Below, in pieces: positions 15,459 to 23,215 of a stretch of DNA of 42,571 bases. Made by a program: the position numbers and the translations under genes. The DNA comes from Bacillus sp. AFS073361 (GTDB taxonomy: Bacteria > Bacillota > Bacilli > Bacillales > Cytobacillaceae): contig NZ_NUZU01000219.1 in assembly GCF_002567005.1 (NCBI RefSeq), positions 1-42,571 of the forward strand, written 5' to 3'. Every line of letters starts with the position of its first letter. Positions within the stretch are counted from its first letter, which is position 1. The notes below the pieces were generated by a model. That model searched no databases, was not told the origin of the DNA, and worked only from the letters and a program-made list of their open reading frames with translations.

Positions 15459-15569
15459 CTATCTCCTTTCAAAATCTTCCTCTGTTTCACCAATTATATT
15501 TAGTTCTCTATAATTGCCAAAAAGAAATGATAAACGCTTTTTTAAACCGCTGATTTGATTTTGTTTCAT
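15459..15569 (-). CDS. 36-residue micro-ORF upstream of the 15013-15453 gene
   Basis: GGAGG (15578-15582) is 8 bases ahead of ATG 15569. The frame reads MKQNQISGLKKRLSFLFG and ends with TEEDFERR. The ribosome binding site of the next gene is embedded in its last codons, a layout typical of translational coupling. The protein is short, basic in front and acidic behind. No family was recognised. Confidence 0.5.
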   Translation of the reverse strand: MKQNQISGLKKRLSFLFGNYRELNIIGETEEDFERR

Positions 15570-15662
15570 TTGAATGACCTCCGTAAATTTTGTTTACTTT
15601 TTCCTACCTTGTTCTTTTATCGTCTGAATCCTAATGTGTAAACCAAATAATAAAAGTAATTG

Positions 15663-15733
15663 GTGGGAATTTATCCCACAAAGTATTATTTATTCATCGC
15701 CTCATACGATCCTATTATAGGGACGTTATAACG
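15663..15733. promoter_or_regulatory. three inverted repeats in the divergent intergenic region
   Basis: GTGGGA-atTTA-TCCCAC (15663-15679), CCTATTATAGG (15711-15721) and CGTTATAACG (15724-15733) lie between the minus-strand micro-ORF at 15569 and the plus-strand gene at 15799. Clustered palindromes between divergent genes are typical of a repressor-controlled switch, but no repressor gene was recognised in the element. Confidence 0.35.
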
Positions 15734-15798
15734 AACGTAAAGAAATGTCTGAAAAAAGTGGTAAAATAGTTTTATTAGAAGGATTCAGGAGGGATATT

Positions 15799-16041
15799 AT
15801 GCAAGAGGAATTTAAGCTAAATGAGCAGACACTTAAGTTCATTATAGATTTTGAAAGAGGTGTTGAATCGGGGAAGTGCTTCACAATACAAGAATTAGTG
15901 GATATTTTTAAGACTTCACATTTTCACAAAGCTAAATTCGACACTTATAAAAAAACTCCAAACAATTCAATGTGGTATGCAATAAGAAGAAGTGAGAATT
16001 GGATAAAGGTTAAGAATGGTGGTACATATATGAAAAAATAG
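15799..16041 (+). CDS. 80-residue hypothetical protein of the element
   Basis: The start at ATG 15799 was chosen over the upstream ATG 15745 because GGAGGG (15788-15793) is perfectly placed. The protein begins MQEEFKLNEQTLKFIIDFER and contains FTIQELVDIFKTSHFHKAKF, which could be a winged-helix-like fold, followed by SMWYAIRRSENWIKVKNGG. That pattern is seen in small DNA-binding proteins of phages, but I cannot name a family. A perfect terminator follows immediately, so it is a single-gene transcript. Confidence 0.55.
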   Translation: MQEEFKLNEQTLKFIIDFERGVESGKCFTIQELVDIFKTSHFHKAKFDTYKKTPNNSMWYAIRRSENWIKVKNGGTYMKK

Positions 16042-16075
16042 GGAGAGATAATATAAAATTATTATCTCCCTTTTT
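16041..16075. terminator. bidirectional terminator between convergent genes
   Basis: GGGAGATAAT-type arms 16041-16070 (GGGAGAGATAAT with ATTATCTCCC, one bulge) followed by five T on the plus strand and preceded by an A-rich run. It serves the 80-residue gene and perhaps the Rep-like gene side. Confidence 0.8.
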
Positions 16076-16120
16076 CCGTTTAACACAGGTCAATCTAGGG
16101 CTTCTGAGAGCTATACTGAT

Positions 16121-17104
16121 TTATCTCCCTTGTTCCTCTTTATATTCATAGTACCAACTATAATCTGGTTCATCTGGTTTCTCTTCGACTTCATCCAACC
16201 AATTATAGAACGGAACTTTTCCTGGCTCATTAGTAAAGTTATCATAAATTCGTGGCTGCTCTTTTCCAAGCTTGATATTCACTCGGTGCAATGTTGTCTC
16301 TAAGCAAGAGCGTAAGTAACCACCAAAATTTTCAACTTCTTTTTCTTTCTCTAATGCTTCTTTAACTACTCTCATTGCAACTGCTTTACTAAGTCCTCTT
16401 AGTCGATATTCGTTTGTAAGCTCGTTAATTGCTTTCCAGACTTCTTGTGTTCTCTCTTCATCTTGTTTCTTTAAAAATATTTTCTTATAATCAATGGATT
16501 CATTGTTAACAACGTTGTTAACAAAATTATCTTTATTTATTTCTTTAATTTTTTCTTTTTTATTTTTCTTTTTAATACTCGAACCCTTTTGGAAATCCTT
16601 GCCGTCACCTTTGGACAACGCTAGGTTTTCCCTTTCGTCAAGGCTAGAGGATTCCTTTTGTAATTCCTGGTTCTCTAGCTCTTCCCTTTTGTCAAAGCTG
16701 GGATAACTCTCTGCTTGCATTAGAGCAGGGTTTTCTGGTTCATTCAGGTCTGACTTTTTGTCGGAGCTAGGAAGTAACTCATTAACGATTTTATCTGTAA
16801 TGTGAAAGTATTTCTTTGAAGGAACTCCCATAATCTTGGTTTCAATGTACCCAGCATTTTCTAATTCTTTAACTGCTTTCATTTGTTGCTTGTATGTAAG
16901 AGCAGTTTCTTCTTCTAATGTTTCACTTGTTAAAAAGAAATATTCCTTGTTGTCTCTTATCTTTAACATACCCTTACTTCCGAAACTTTCATAACTTGAA
17001 CACAACTGACCAAAAATAATTGATCCGTTTACTGACACAGAATGAGCCAGTTCTTTGTTATACATCACAAAGCCTTTGCCACTTAGAATAGATATTAACT
17101 TCAT
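16121..17104 (-). CDS. replication initiator-like protein (N-terminal winged helix)
   Basis: 327 aa. The N-terminus (FVMYNKELAHSVSVNGSIIFG, then SETLEEETALTYKQQMKAVKELENAGYIET) is a winged helix as in phage replisome-organiser and plasmid Rep proteins: recognition helix, then the wing at about residues 70-105. A low-complexity Ser/Glu/Lys linker follows (about 130-190, including KKKNKKEKIKEINK). The C-terminal part (210-310) is helical, with an acidic WYYEYKEEQ end. The start ATG has AAAAGGAG upstream. In integrative elements such proteins load helicase at an origin, and a helicase-like gene lies 1.6 kb away. Function inferred from fold only. Confidence 0.6.
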   Translation of the reverse strand: MKLISILSGKGFVMYNKELAHSVSVNGSIIFGQLCSSYESFGSKGMLKIRDNKEYFFLTSETLEEETALTYKQQMKAVKELENAGYIETKIMGVPSKKYFHITDKIVNELLPSSDKKSDLNEPENPALMQAESYPSFDKREELENQELQKESSSLDERENLALSKGDGKDFQKGSSIKKKNKKEKIKEINKDNFVNNVVNNESIDYKKIFLKKQDEERTQEVWKAINELTNEYRLRGLSKAVAMRVVKEALEKEKEVENFGGYLRSCLETTLHRVNIKLGKEQPRIYDNFTNEPGKVPFYNWLDEVEEKPDEPDYSWYYEYKEEQGR

Positions 17105-17183
17105 TACTCTTCTCCTTTTGACATAACAAAAGAAGACATGCTAAAATTTTTATAGCAGAGGTCAATCTTCTGTGTTTGGTATT

Positions 17184-17213
17184 GAGGGGTTTTGGACCGC
17201 GAATCCTCCCCTC
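17184..17213. other. GC-rich hairpin between Rep-like gene and integrase
   Basis: GAGGGG (17184-17189) pairs with CCCCTC (17208-17213) around an 18-base loop, with TTTTATAAT following on the plus strand. It may be a terminator for plus-strand noise, or part of a replication or attachment region. Confidence 0.35.
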
Positions 17214-17254
17214 TTTTATAATTTTAATATACCGAACACACATTCGTAAATATT

Positions 17255-18195
17255 TTAGAAAAATTCTGAAAAATCCTCTTTTTTGGATGCTTGCTTCTCC
17301 AAATCAGCTCCCCATATTTGAACATATCGTTTTGTTACTTCCAAAGTTGAATGTCCAAGTAAGACTGCTAATGAAAATGGGTCCATACCCTTCAATATTG
17401 CCTTCTTAGCGTACGTTCTTCTACAAACATGAGGACTATACCTGTTTTTTAATTCCACAAGCTCTAGCAGCCATTCTGAGCCTTTCTTGAAACGTGTTCT
17501 TACTTAACCTCCCTCCATCTTGATTTATAAACAGACAAGGGTTATTGACCCCTTTTCGAACGTCTAAATATACATCTAACTTTTCTTGCATACCTTTTGA
17601 CAAATAGACCATTCTTTGTTGTAAGTTTTTTGATTCAGTTATAACAAGTCTTTTACCATCAATGTCTTGAAGCTGAATACTAAGGCATTCATTAATTCTA
17701 ATCCCTGTATCAAGTAGTAACTGGAAAATAACCGAATCACGAAAAGCTGCAAACGTATTTTGCTTTTTAAAATGCTCGGAAATTTTCCTTATTTCAACAT
17801 CTTCAAGCGTTTCCCTAATCTTCTTACGATCTCGGAGCAATTTTACATTTGAAGTCGGATTTTTCTTAATCCACTTCTTTTCTTCCAAAAAAGAGTAAAA
17901 AGGTCTGATTCCACGAAGTTTGCTGTTAATGGTTGTCACTTTCAATTTCTTTTGCCAATACAAAATTGTTTTTAATGTCTTTTTCCGAAAGTTCGACTAA
18001 CTGCTTATTGATTTCCAATAACTTCAAATCCCTTTTCAAGACATGAAAAGCATCCTCATAATACTTGATTGTTGTTTCACGAACATTTTTTATTCGTCTA
18101 CTTTTGATGAATTCTTTGATAGCTCGTTCATCATCAATTTTTGTTACTTTGTTAATTTTTTCTCGTTGTTCAGATGTTAATTCGCCTAATCTCAT
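17255..18195 (-). pseudogene. int: tyrosine recombinase (integrase), split by two +1 frameshifts
   Basis: Three consecutive minus-strand frames join into one integrase of about 310 aa. Part 1 (18195 to about 17970) is the SAM-like core-binding domain. Part 2 carries the first catalytic Arg in DTGIRINECLSIQLQDID and the hairpin Lys region ITESKNLQQRMVYLS. Part 3 carries PHVCRRTYA (HxxR) and LLGHSTLEVTKRYVQ with His and the Tyr nucleophile. Both breaks sit in A-runs (minus strand): five A at 17969-17973 and six A at 17445-17450. Removing one A in each restores a continuous protein with all catalytic residues. It begins 110 bases from the 3' end of tRNA-Leu(GAG), as expected for a tRNA-targeting element. 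The breaks are either real decay or sequencing errors. Confidence 0.85.
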
Positions 18196-18256
18196 AACTG
18201 CCTCCCACTAGACAATCGCACAAGATTTTGACGGAAAAAATCTAATGAAGAAAACA

Positions 18257-18290
18257 CAAAAAAGGCACCCTTCTTTTCGAAGAATGCCTT
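18257..18290 (-). terminator. terminator of the tRNA operon
   Basis: On the minus strand GGCA.TTCTT-cgaa-AAGAA.TGCC (18264-18290) is followed by TTTTTTG. It ends the tRNA transcript and separates it from the integrase gene. Confidence 0.8.
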
Positions 18291-18304
18291 GATACGTATG
18301 TATT

Positions 18305-18390
<86 letters not shown>

Positions 18391-18451
18391 ATGATAATTA
18401 GCGACAAAATTAATCTTATCACATCAATTAATCAAATTCAAGCAAAACATT

Positions 18452-18536
18452 TGGTGCGGGTGAAGGGAGTCGAACCCCCACGCCTTGCGGCGCCAGATCC
18501 TAAGTCTGGTGCGTCTGCCAATTCCGCCACACCCGC
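18452..18536 (-). tRNA. tRNA-Leu (UAG)
   Basis: 85 bases with an encoded CCA. The anticodon loop CTTAGGA in the CCAGA/TCTGG stem gives TAG. A long variable arm is present. Confidence 0.95.
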
Positions 18537-18568
18537 ATGGATATTTATTGATTTTTTTTAAAAAAAGA

Positions 18569-18643
18569 TGGCTGGGCTAGCTGGATTTGAACCAACGCAT
18601 GTCGCAGTCAAAGTGCGATGCCTTACCGCTTGGCTATAGCCCA
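18569..18643 (-). tRNA. tRNA-Gln (UUG)
   Basis: 75 bases with an encoded CCA. The 5' end TGGGCTATAGCC pairs with the 3' acceptor; anticodon loop CTTTGAC gives TTG. Confidence 0.95.
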
Positions 18644-18703
18644 ATAATCATTTCATTAAGAATAAGAAACAGGAAATGAATCATAGTCACTCCCCGTCCC
18701 AAA

Positions 18704-18775
18704 TGACCCCTACGGGACTCGAACCCGTGTTACCTCCGTGAAAGGGAGGTGTCTTAACCGCTTGACCAAGGGGCC
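18704..18775 (-). tRNA. tRNA-Glu (UUC)
   Basis: 72 bases. Acceptor GGCCCCT pairs with AGGGGTC. The anticodon loop CTTTCAC in the CCTCC/GGAGG stem gives TTC. CCA is not encoded. Confidence 0.95.
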
Positions 18776-18786
18776 TAAAATTCCTA

Positions 18787-18877
18787 TGGCGGAGAAGGAG
18801 GGATTTGAACCCTCGCGCCGGTCACCCGACCTACACCCTTAGCAGGGGCGCCTCTTCAGCCTCTTGAGTACTTCCCC
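18787..18877 (-). tRNA. tRNA-Ser (GCU)
   Basis: 91 bases including an encoded CCA and a long variable arm. The anticodon loop CTGCTAA gives GCT. Confidence 0.95.
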
Positions 18878-18880
18878 ATA

Positions 18881-18955
18881 TGGCTCCGCAGGTAGGACTC
18901 GAACCTACGACCGATCGGTTAACAGCCGATAGCTCTACCACTGAGCTACTGCGGA
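18881..18955 (-). tRNA. tRNA-Asn (GUU)
   Basis: 75 bases with an encoded CCA. It starts TCCGCAGTAGCTCAGTGG; anticodon GTT. It is the first gene of the tRNA transcript. Confidence 0.95.
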
Positions 18956-18997
18956 ATAATCTCTTTCAATAAGGCGATTACCTTATCGACTCTTTAC

Positions 18998-19026
18998 ATT
19001 ATAATGACGATACAATAGAAAGTCAA
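18998..19026 (-). promoter_or_regulatory. near-consensus sigma-A promoter of the tRNA cluster
   Basis: On the minus strand TTGACT (19021-19026), a 17-base spacer and TATAAT (18998-19003). It lies 43 bases upstream of tRNA-Asn. Confidence 0.9.
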
Positions 19027-19061
19027 CAAAATTATGAAGAAATTTTTTTCGTATTTCTACT

Positions 19062-19535
19062 TTACCCTAAGGTTATTTCTTTTACTTTCATCAATTTCCC
19101 TTTGCACTTTCCACACACATATCTACTAGTATCAATGCTTCTTTTCCGTCTGTATAATTGCTGACATTTCGTACATTGATACAGAAGGATCTTATTAGAT
19201 TTTCGTGTTACTTTCATATCTGGAAGTTGTGCACAAAATCGCGGTGCACCAACCATTTTTAATAATTGCTTAAAGTCTTGGTCCTTATGCTGATACCCCT
19301 TCCCTTCCAGGTGAAGGTGATAATGACAAAGTTCATGTTTAATAATCCCTACCAGTTCTTTTTCGCCAAGCTGGTCGTAGTACTTTCTATTGATTTCAAT
19401 ATTATGTGTGCTAAGAAGGTATCTGCCGCCCGTTGATCTTAATCTTGGATTGAAGAATGCCTGATGCAAAAACAGCTTCCCAAATGACTCAACAGATATC
19501 TTTTCAACCAGTAATTGTAGTTGTTGTTGTTCCAT
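19062..19535 (-). CDS. ydcK: SprT-like zinc metalloprotease-family protein (YdcK)
   Basis: 157 aa from ATG 19535, chosen over the upstream frame start because AGAGGG precedes it and B. subtilis YdcK is about 150 aa. The SprT signature is the zinc motif HELCHYHLH, and a C-terminal zinc ribbon has two CxxC pairs (CTKC and CGKC). SprT-like proteins are putative zinc metallopeptidases related to Spartan/SprT; bacterial function is not settled. The gene lies between the tRNA cluster and cmpA/tex, the order I know from B. subtilis. Confidence 0.9.
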   Translation of the reverse strand: MEQQQLQLLVEKISVESFGKLFLHQAFFNPRLRSTGGRYLLSTHNIEINRKYYDQLGEKELVGIIKHELCHYHLHLEGKGYQHKDQDFKQLLKMVGAPRFCAQLPDMKVTRKSNKILLYQCTKCQQLYRRKRSIDTSRYVCGKCKGKLMKVKEITLG

Positions 19536-19622
19536 TTTGGGTCCCTCTCTTTCTATGCGAACATGACAACCTATTATAGCATATATTGTATATACCTTTA
19601 GTACTTTTCGGGAGGTTTTATT

Positions 19623-19736
19623 ATGCCAACTTGGTTGCAAAACCAAATGAAAAGAGCTTTCTATGAGAAGGATCGCTATCAGATCAAGATGCTAAACCAG
19701 TGCTGGTTCTTTTACAGAAAAAAACACTTCTCTTAA
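19623..19736 (+). CDS. cmpA: cortex morphogenetic protein CmpA
   Basis: 37 aa, starting MPTWLQNQMKRAF and ending CWFFYRKKHFS, with GGGAGG 7-8 bases ahead of ATG. From memory this matches B. subtilis CmpA, 37 aa with the same MP.WL start and LNQCW.FYRKKH end. In B. subtilis CmpA acts in the mother cell during sporulation, with ClpXP, to remove SpoIVA that has assembled wrongly, so it is a coat/cortex checkpoint factor. It is divergent from ydcK and located between ydcK and tex. CATATATT at about 19579-19586 resembles a sigma-E -10, which would fit mother-cell expression, but the -35 is weak. It is too short for most gene finders. Confidence 0.88.
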   Translation: MPTWLQNQMKRAFYEKDRYQIKMLNQCWFFYRKKHFS

Positions 19737-19949
19737 GATATGGAGAAAGATTTAAAGTGCAGAGCAGCAATTGGTTTTGCGCTTTTTTGTTTTTTGCTCT
19801 GTCAAAACTAAATGTTGATTTCACTGTGTTTGGAAAATAAAAAAAGTATTTTCACCGCTACTAAAATCAAAGACCAAATCGCTAGGCGAGATGGTCTTCT
19901 ATCAGCCATGATAATCCTCTTTGGTCAGCAATAAACCTGGTACCCACTA

Positions 19950-22124
19950 CTATTTCGATGGCGCCAGCATCGTTAACGCAACCCGGCCTTTTTTCATATC
20001 AACCGAATCTACCCATACGGTGACAACATCCCCTACTGATACAATGTCCAAAGGATGCTTTACAAAACGATTGCTAAGTTTAGAAATATGAACAAGCCCA
20101 TCCTGCTTCACACCGATATCGACAAACGCACCGAAATCAACCACATTCCGAACTGTACCTTGCAATTCCATTCCAGCGCTAAGGTCCTCAAGTTTTAAAA
20201 CATCTTTTTTCAATAGAGGGCGAGGTAATTCATCACGTGGGTCACGTTCCGGTCTTACCAAAGCATCAATAATGTCTTTTAGGGTCAATTGACCAATAGC
20301 AAGTTCCTCTGAAACAGATGTTAAATCGAGACCATTTAGGGCTGTTTTCAGCTCTTCCGAACCAAGGTCATCGGTTGTAAATCCAAGACTCGCTAATAGT
20401 TTCTTTACTTCATCATAATTTTCCGGATGAATCCCTGTCCGATCAAGCGGCTGTTTTCCATCCAATACACGCAAGAAGCCAATCGCCTGCTCATAGGTTT
20501 TCGCCCCAAGACGCGGAACTTTCTTTAATTGAACCCTACTCGTAAATTTCCCTTCCTCTTCTCGCTTTTTAACAATATTATTTGCGGCTGTTTTGTTCAG
20601 TCCAGCTACATATTGTAAAAGTGATGGAGAGGCGGTATTAACATTCACACCGACCTGGTTAACTGCCGTTTCGACCACAAAGTGTAACGATTCTGATAAT
20701 CGTTTCTGGGAAACATCGTGCTGGTATTGACCAACGCCAACAGATTTCGGATCGATTTTCACTAATTCTGCTAATGGATCCTGCAAACGACGAGCAATGG
20801 ATGCCGCACTTCTTTCTTCTACCTGCAGATTCGGAAACTCTTCTCTAGCTAGTTCAGATGCAGAGTATACACTTGCTCCCGCTTCATTGACAATTAAGTA
20901 GAAAATCTCCTCATCCATTTCTTTTAAAATATCGGCAACAAACTGTTCTGTTTCCCTTGAAGCGGTCCCATTTCCGATCGCAGCCATTTCTACTTTATAG
21001 TCACGGAGGATGTTAATAAATTTTTCGCGGGCTTCTTTTGTTTTTGAAACAGGTGGATGTGGATAGATCACATCAATTTTCAAAACTTTGCCTGTTTCAT
21101 CCACCACTGCGAGTTTACAGCCCGTCCGATAAGCAGGATCAACTCCAATAACCACTTTACCTTTTAACGGCGGCTGCAATAGTAAGTTCCGAAGATTTTC
21201 AGAGAATATATGTATGGCTTGCTCTTCACCTTTATCCGTTAATTCATTCCTAATTTCGCGCTCAATCGAAGGTTGAATCAGTCGTTTGTAACTATCTTCC
21301 AGTGCCTCTAGTACAACAGGTGCTGCCGGTGAGTGCTGGGCACGAATCCACTTTCTCGACAAATATGTTAGAATTAAATCGGCATTCATCTTTAACGATA
21401 CTCGCAAAATATCTTCCTTTTCCCCGCGGTTTAGGGCGAGAGTCCGGTGTGGGACAATTTTATTAATTGGTTCCTCATATTCATAGTACATTTCATAGAC
21501 GTTTTTCTCGTCTTTTTCCGCATCTTTCACTACCGATACAACAGAACCAGACTTAAACGTTTCCTTACGAATCCATTTACGGCTTTCAGCATCATCCGAA
21601 ACCCGTTCAGCAATAATATCTTTCGCTCCTGAAATGGCATCTTCCACAGTAGAAACTTCTTTTTCCTCTGATAAGAATTGTTTTGCTTTTTCCTCAATCG
21701 ATTCTTTTGAGCATGTCAGCAGCCATTCAGCCAATGGTTCAAGCCCTTTTTCCTTTGCAATTGTTGCTTTAGTCCGTCTTTTTTGTTTATAAGGTCTGTA
21801 TAAATCTTCAACCTCTTGAAGCTTCTCAGCCTTAGTGATGGCAGCGCTTAGTTCGTCAGTTAATTTTCCTTGCTCTGAAATAATGCGGATAACCTCTTCT
21901 TTTCTTTGCTCGAGGTTTTGGACATATTGCCAGCGGTCTAAAATATTTCTAATTTGGACTTCATCAAGTGCTCCTGTCATTTCTTTACGATAGCGAGCTA
22001 TAAAAGGAACTGTATTGCCTTCATCTAATAATGAAATAACACTTTTTACTTGTTTAAAAGATACTGCTAACTCAGCAGCAATTTTCTTTAACAACTGATC
22101 ATCTTTTACGATTGTATCATTCAC
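19950..22124 (-). CDS. tex: Tex transcription accessory protein (YdcI-type RNA-binding protein)
   Basis: 724 aa, the expected length. In order: N-terminal helical Tex domain (NTVPFIARYRKEMTGALDE), YqgF/RNase H-like fold (GKVVIGVDPAYRTGCKLAVV), helix-hairpin-helix repeats (NTASPSLLQYVAGLNKTAAN), and a C-terminal S1 domain (ELQGTVRNVVDFGAFVDIG through GLVHISKLSNRF). It is a nucleic-acid-binding protein linked to transcription and RNA turnover. The start is GTG at 22124 with GGAGGG 8 bases upstream. No terminator of its own is evident before cmpA on the opposite strand. Confidence 0.95.
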   Translation of the reverse strand: MNDTIVKDDQLLKKIAAELAVSFKQVKSVISLLDEGNTVPFIARYRKEMTGALDEVQIRNILDRWQYVQNLEQRKEEVIRIISEQGKLTDELSAAITKAEKLQEVEDLYRPYKQKRRTKATIAKEKGLEPLAEWLLTCSKESIEEKAKQFLSEEKEVSTVEDAISGAKDIIAERVSDDAESRKWIRKETFKSGSVVSVVKDAEKDEKNVYEMYYEYEEPINKIVPHRTLALNRGEKEDILRVSLKMNADLILTYLSRKWIRAQHSPAAPVVLEALEDSYKRLIQPSIEREIRNELTDKGEEQAIHIFSENLRNLLLQPPLKGKVVIGVDPAYRTGCKLAVVDETGKVLKIDVIYPHPPVSKTKEAREKFINILRDYKVEMAAIGNGTASRETEQFVADILKEMDEEIFYLIVNEAGASVYSASELAREEFPNLQVEERSAASIARRLQDPLAELVKIDPKSVGVGQYQHDVSQKRLSESLHFVVETAVNQVGVNVNTASPSLLQYVAGLNKTAANNIVKKREEEGKFTSRVQLKKVPRLGAKTYEQAIGFLRVLDGKQPLDRTGIHPENYDEVKKLLASLGFTTDDLGSEELKTALNGLDLTSVSEELAIGQLTLKDIIDALVRPERDPRDELPRPLLKKDVLKLEDLSAGMELQGTVRNVVDFGAFVDIGVKQDGLVHISKLSNRFVKHPLDIVSVGDVVTVWVDSVDMKKGRVALTMLAPSK

Positions 22125-22217
22125 AAAACTTGCCCTCCATTCCTTTTATTCTATTGTAGCAGAATAAACTTTCCGTTTCATTAAACGGCCATCCGCACAT
22201 TTTTTTCAAAAAAAATA

Positions 22218-22245
22218 GGCAAGCGTCATGCTTGCCTTAGCAAAT
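22218..22245 (-). terminator. second terminator downstream of ndoA
   Basis: GGCAAGC-gtcat-GCTTGCC (22218-22236); on the minus strand it is followed by TATTTTTTTT. It backs up the terminator at 22278. Confidence 0.75.
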
Positions 22246-22270
22246 TTAAGAATGAGGACAGGATATGTAT

Positions 22271-22297
22271 GAAAAAACGCTCTTTCTAAAAAGAGCG
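22271..22297 (-). terminator. terminator directly after ndoA
   Basis: CGCTCTTT-ctaa-AAAGAGCG (22278-22297), read on the minus strand with TTTTTT after it. It lies 10 bases from the ndoA stop, so the toxin gene ends its transcript here rather than running into rsb genes. Confidence 0.85.
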
Positions 22298-22306
22298 TGC
22301 TTTAAA

Positions 22307-22657
22307 TTAAAATTCGATGAGACCCAGGCTTACCTGCAAGGCTTCATCCACTTTCTCCATCATTTCGTCATCGAGATGGGTGATTTTATCGGTTAACCGC
22401 TGCTTATCAATTGTGCGAATTTGCTCTAACAGAATGACCGAATCTCGTTCAAATCCGTAGCGCTTCGCATCAATTTCTACATGAGTAGGAAGCTTGGCTT
22501 TTTGAATTTGAGCTGTAATCGCTGCAACAATCACTGTGGGACTAAACCGATTCCCGATGTCGTTTTGGATGACAAGTACAGGTCGGACGCCGCCTTGTTC
22601 AGAACCAACAACTGGGGATAGGTCCGCGAAATAAACGTCACCACGTTTGACTATCAA
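22307..22657 (-). CDS. ndoA: EndoA/MazF-type mRNA interferase toxin
   Basis: 116 aa, the exact length of B. subtilis NdoA (MazF, YdcE). It opens MIVKRGDVYFADLSPVVGSE and continues QGGVRPVLVIQNDIGN, the family signature with the catalytic Arg in GGVRPVLV; THVEID and the late LLEQIRTIDKQRL fit too. It cleaves mRNA at UACAU in B. subtilis. It follows the antitoxin gene by 4 bases (22658-22661), so it is translationally coupled, and two terminators follow. Confidence 0.96.
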   Translation of the reverse strand: MIVKRGDVYFADLSPVVGSEQGGVRPVLVIQNDIGNRFSPTVIVAAITAQIQKAKLPTHVEIDAKRYGFERDSVILLEQIRTIDKQRLTDKITHLDDEMMEKVDEALQVSLGLIEF

Positions 22658-22661
22658 AGGA

Positions 22662-22949
22662 TTATCCTCCGCTTACAAGACGTTCAACTGTGTGTTCTGC
22701 CTCATATTCTGCTAAAAATGCTTCTGATGCAATCCCTAGATTAATCTTGGCCATTTCCATGTATCCACGTCTCATCGACTCGCGAATTTGTCTCTTTTTA
22801 CGTTCGCGTAAATACATTTTTGTTGCCTGGTAGATAAACTCGCTGCGGTTTACATTCTCTTGTTTCACAAAACCATCTAATTCAGTTAAAAGATGTTGCG
22901 GTAACTTCACTAAGATTTCCGTAGTTGCGCCGGATTCAGACACAAACAT
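22662..22949 (-). CDS. ndoAI: EndoAI antitoxin (ribbon-helix-helix)
   Basis: 95 aa. The N-terminal SGATTEILVKLPQHLLTELDG is a ribbon-helix-helix, followed by NRSEFIYQATKMYLRERKKRQ and a C-terminal tail (LAEYEAEHTVERLVSGG) that masks the NdoA active site in the known complex. It dimerises and can bind operator DNA. Its promoter region holds a perfect palindrome (23120-23143). It pairs with ndoA and lies downstream of alr as in B. subtilis. Confidence 0.94.
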   Translation of the reverse strand: MFVSESGATTEILVKLPQHLLTELDGFVKQENVNRSEFIYQATKMYLRERKKRQIRESMRRGYMEMAKINLGIASEAFLAEYEAEHTVERLVSGG

Positions 22950-23119
22950 ACACCTCCACCATCACTACACACCATTTTTATCTAACCAGAATTCCTTCTG
23001 ATGCATAAACGCCACTACACATGATGAATCGCCTTTTTGGCCTGTTTCACACAGTGAGTTTCATTTATTATCTGTACCATATTTAATAATAACATTAATC
23101 GAACCTATTGCATAGACTA

Positions 23120-23147
23120 ATTATAATACTACTGTATTATAATCCAA
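23120..23147 (-). promoter_or_regulatory. ndoAI-ndoA promoter with perfect palindromic operator
   Basis: ATTATAATAC-tact-GTATTATAAT (23120-23143) has perfect 10-base arms. On the minus strand it supplies a TATAAT -10 (23120-23125), with TTGGAT (23142-23147) 16 bases upstream as -35. The operator covers the spacer and -10, which suits repression by the ribbon-helix-helix antitoxin. About 170 bases of leader follow before ndoAI. Confidence 0.55.
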
Positions 23148-23215
23148 TAAAAGACCCTTTTATGCACAAATCACCGCAATATCATAAATATGATGTAAAA
23201 ACTTTATTTAGGCCT

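Noticed and set aside
13130..18195. known defence system or CRISPR array in the element
   Set aside because: No regularly spaced repeats, no Cas-like protein, and no restriction or toxin motif apart from the SF2 ATPase, which is not enough for a call.
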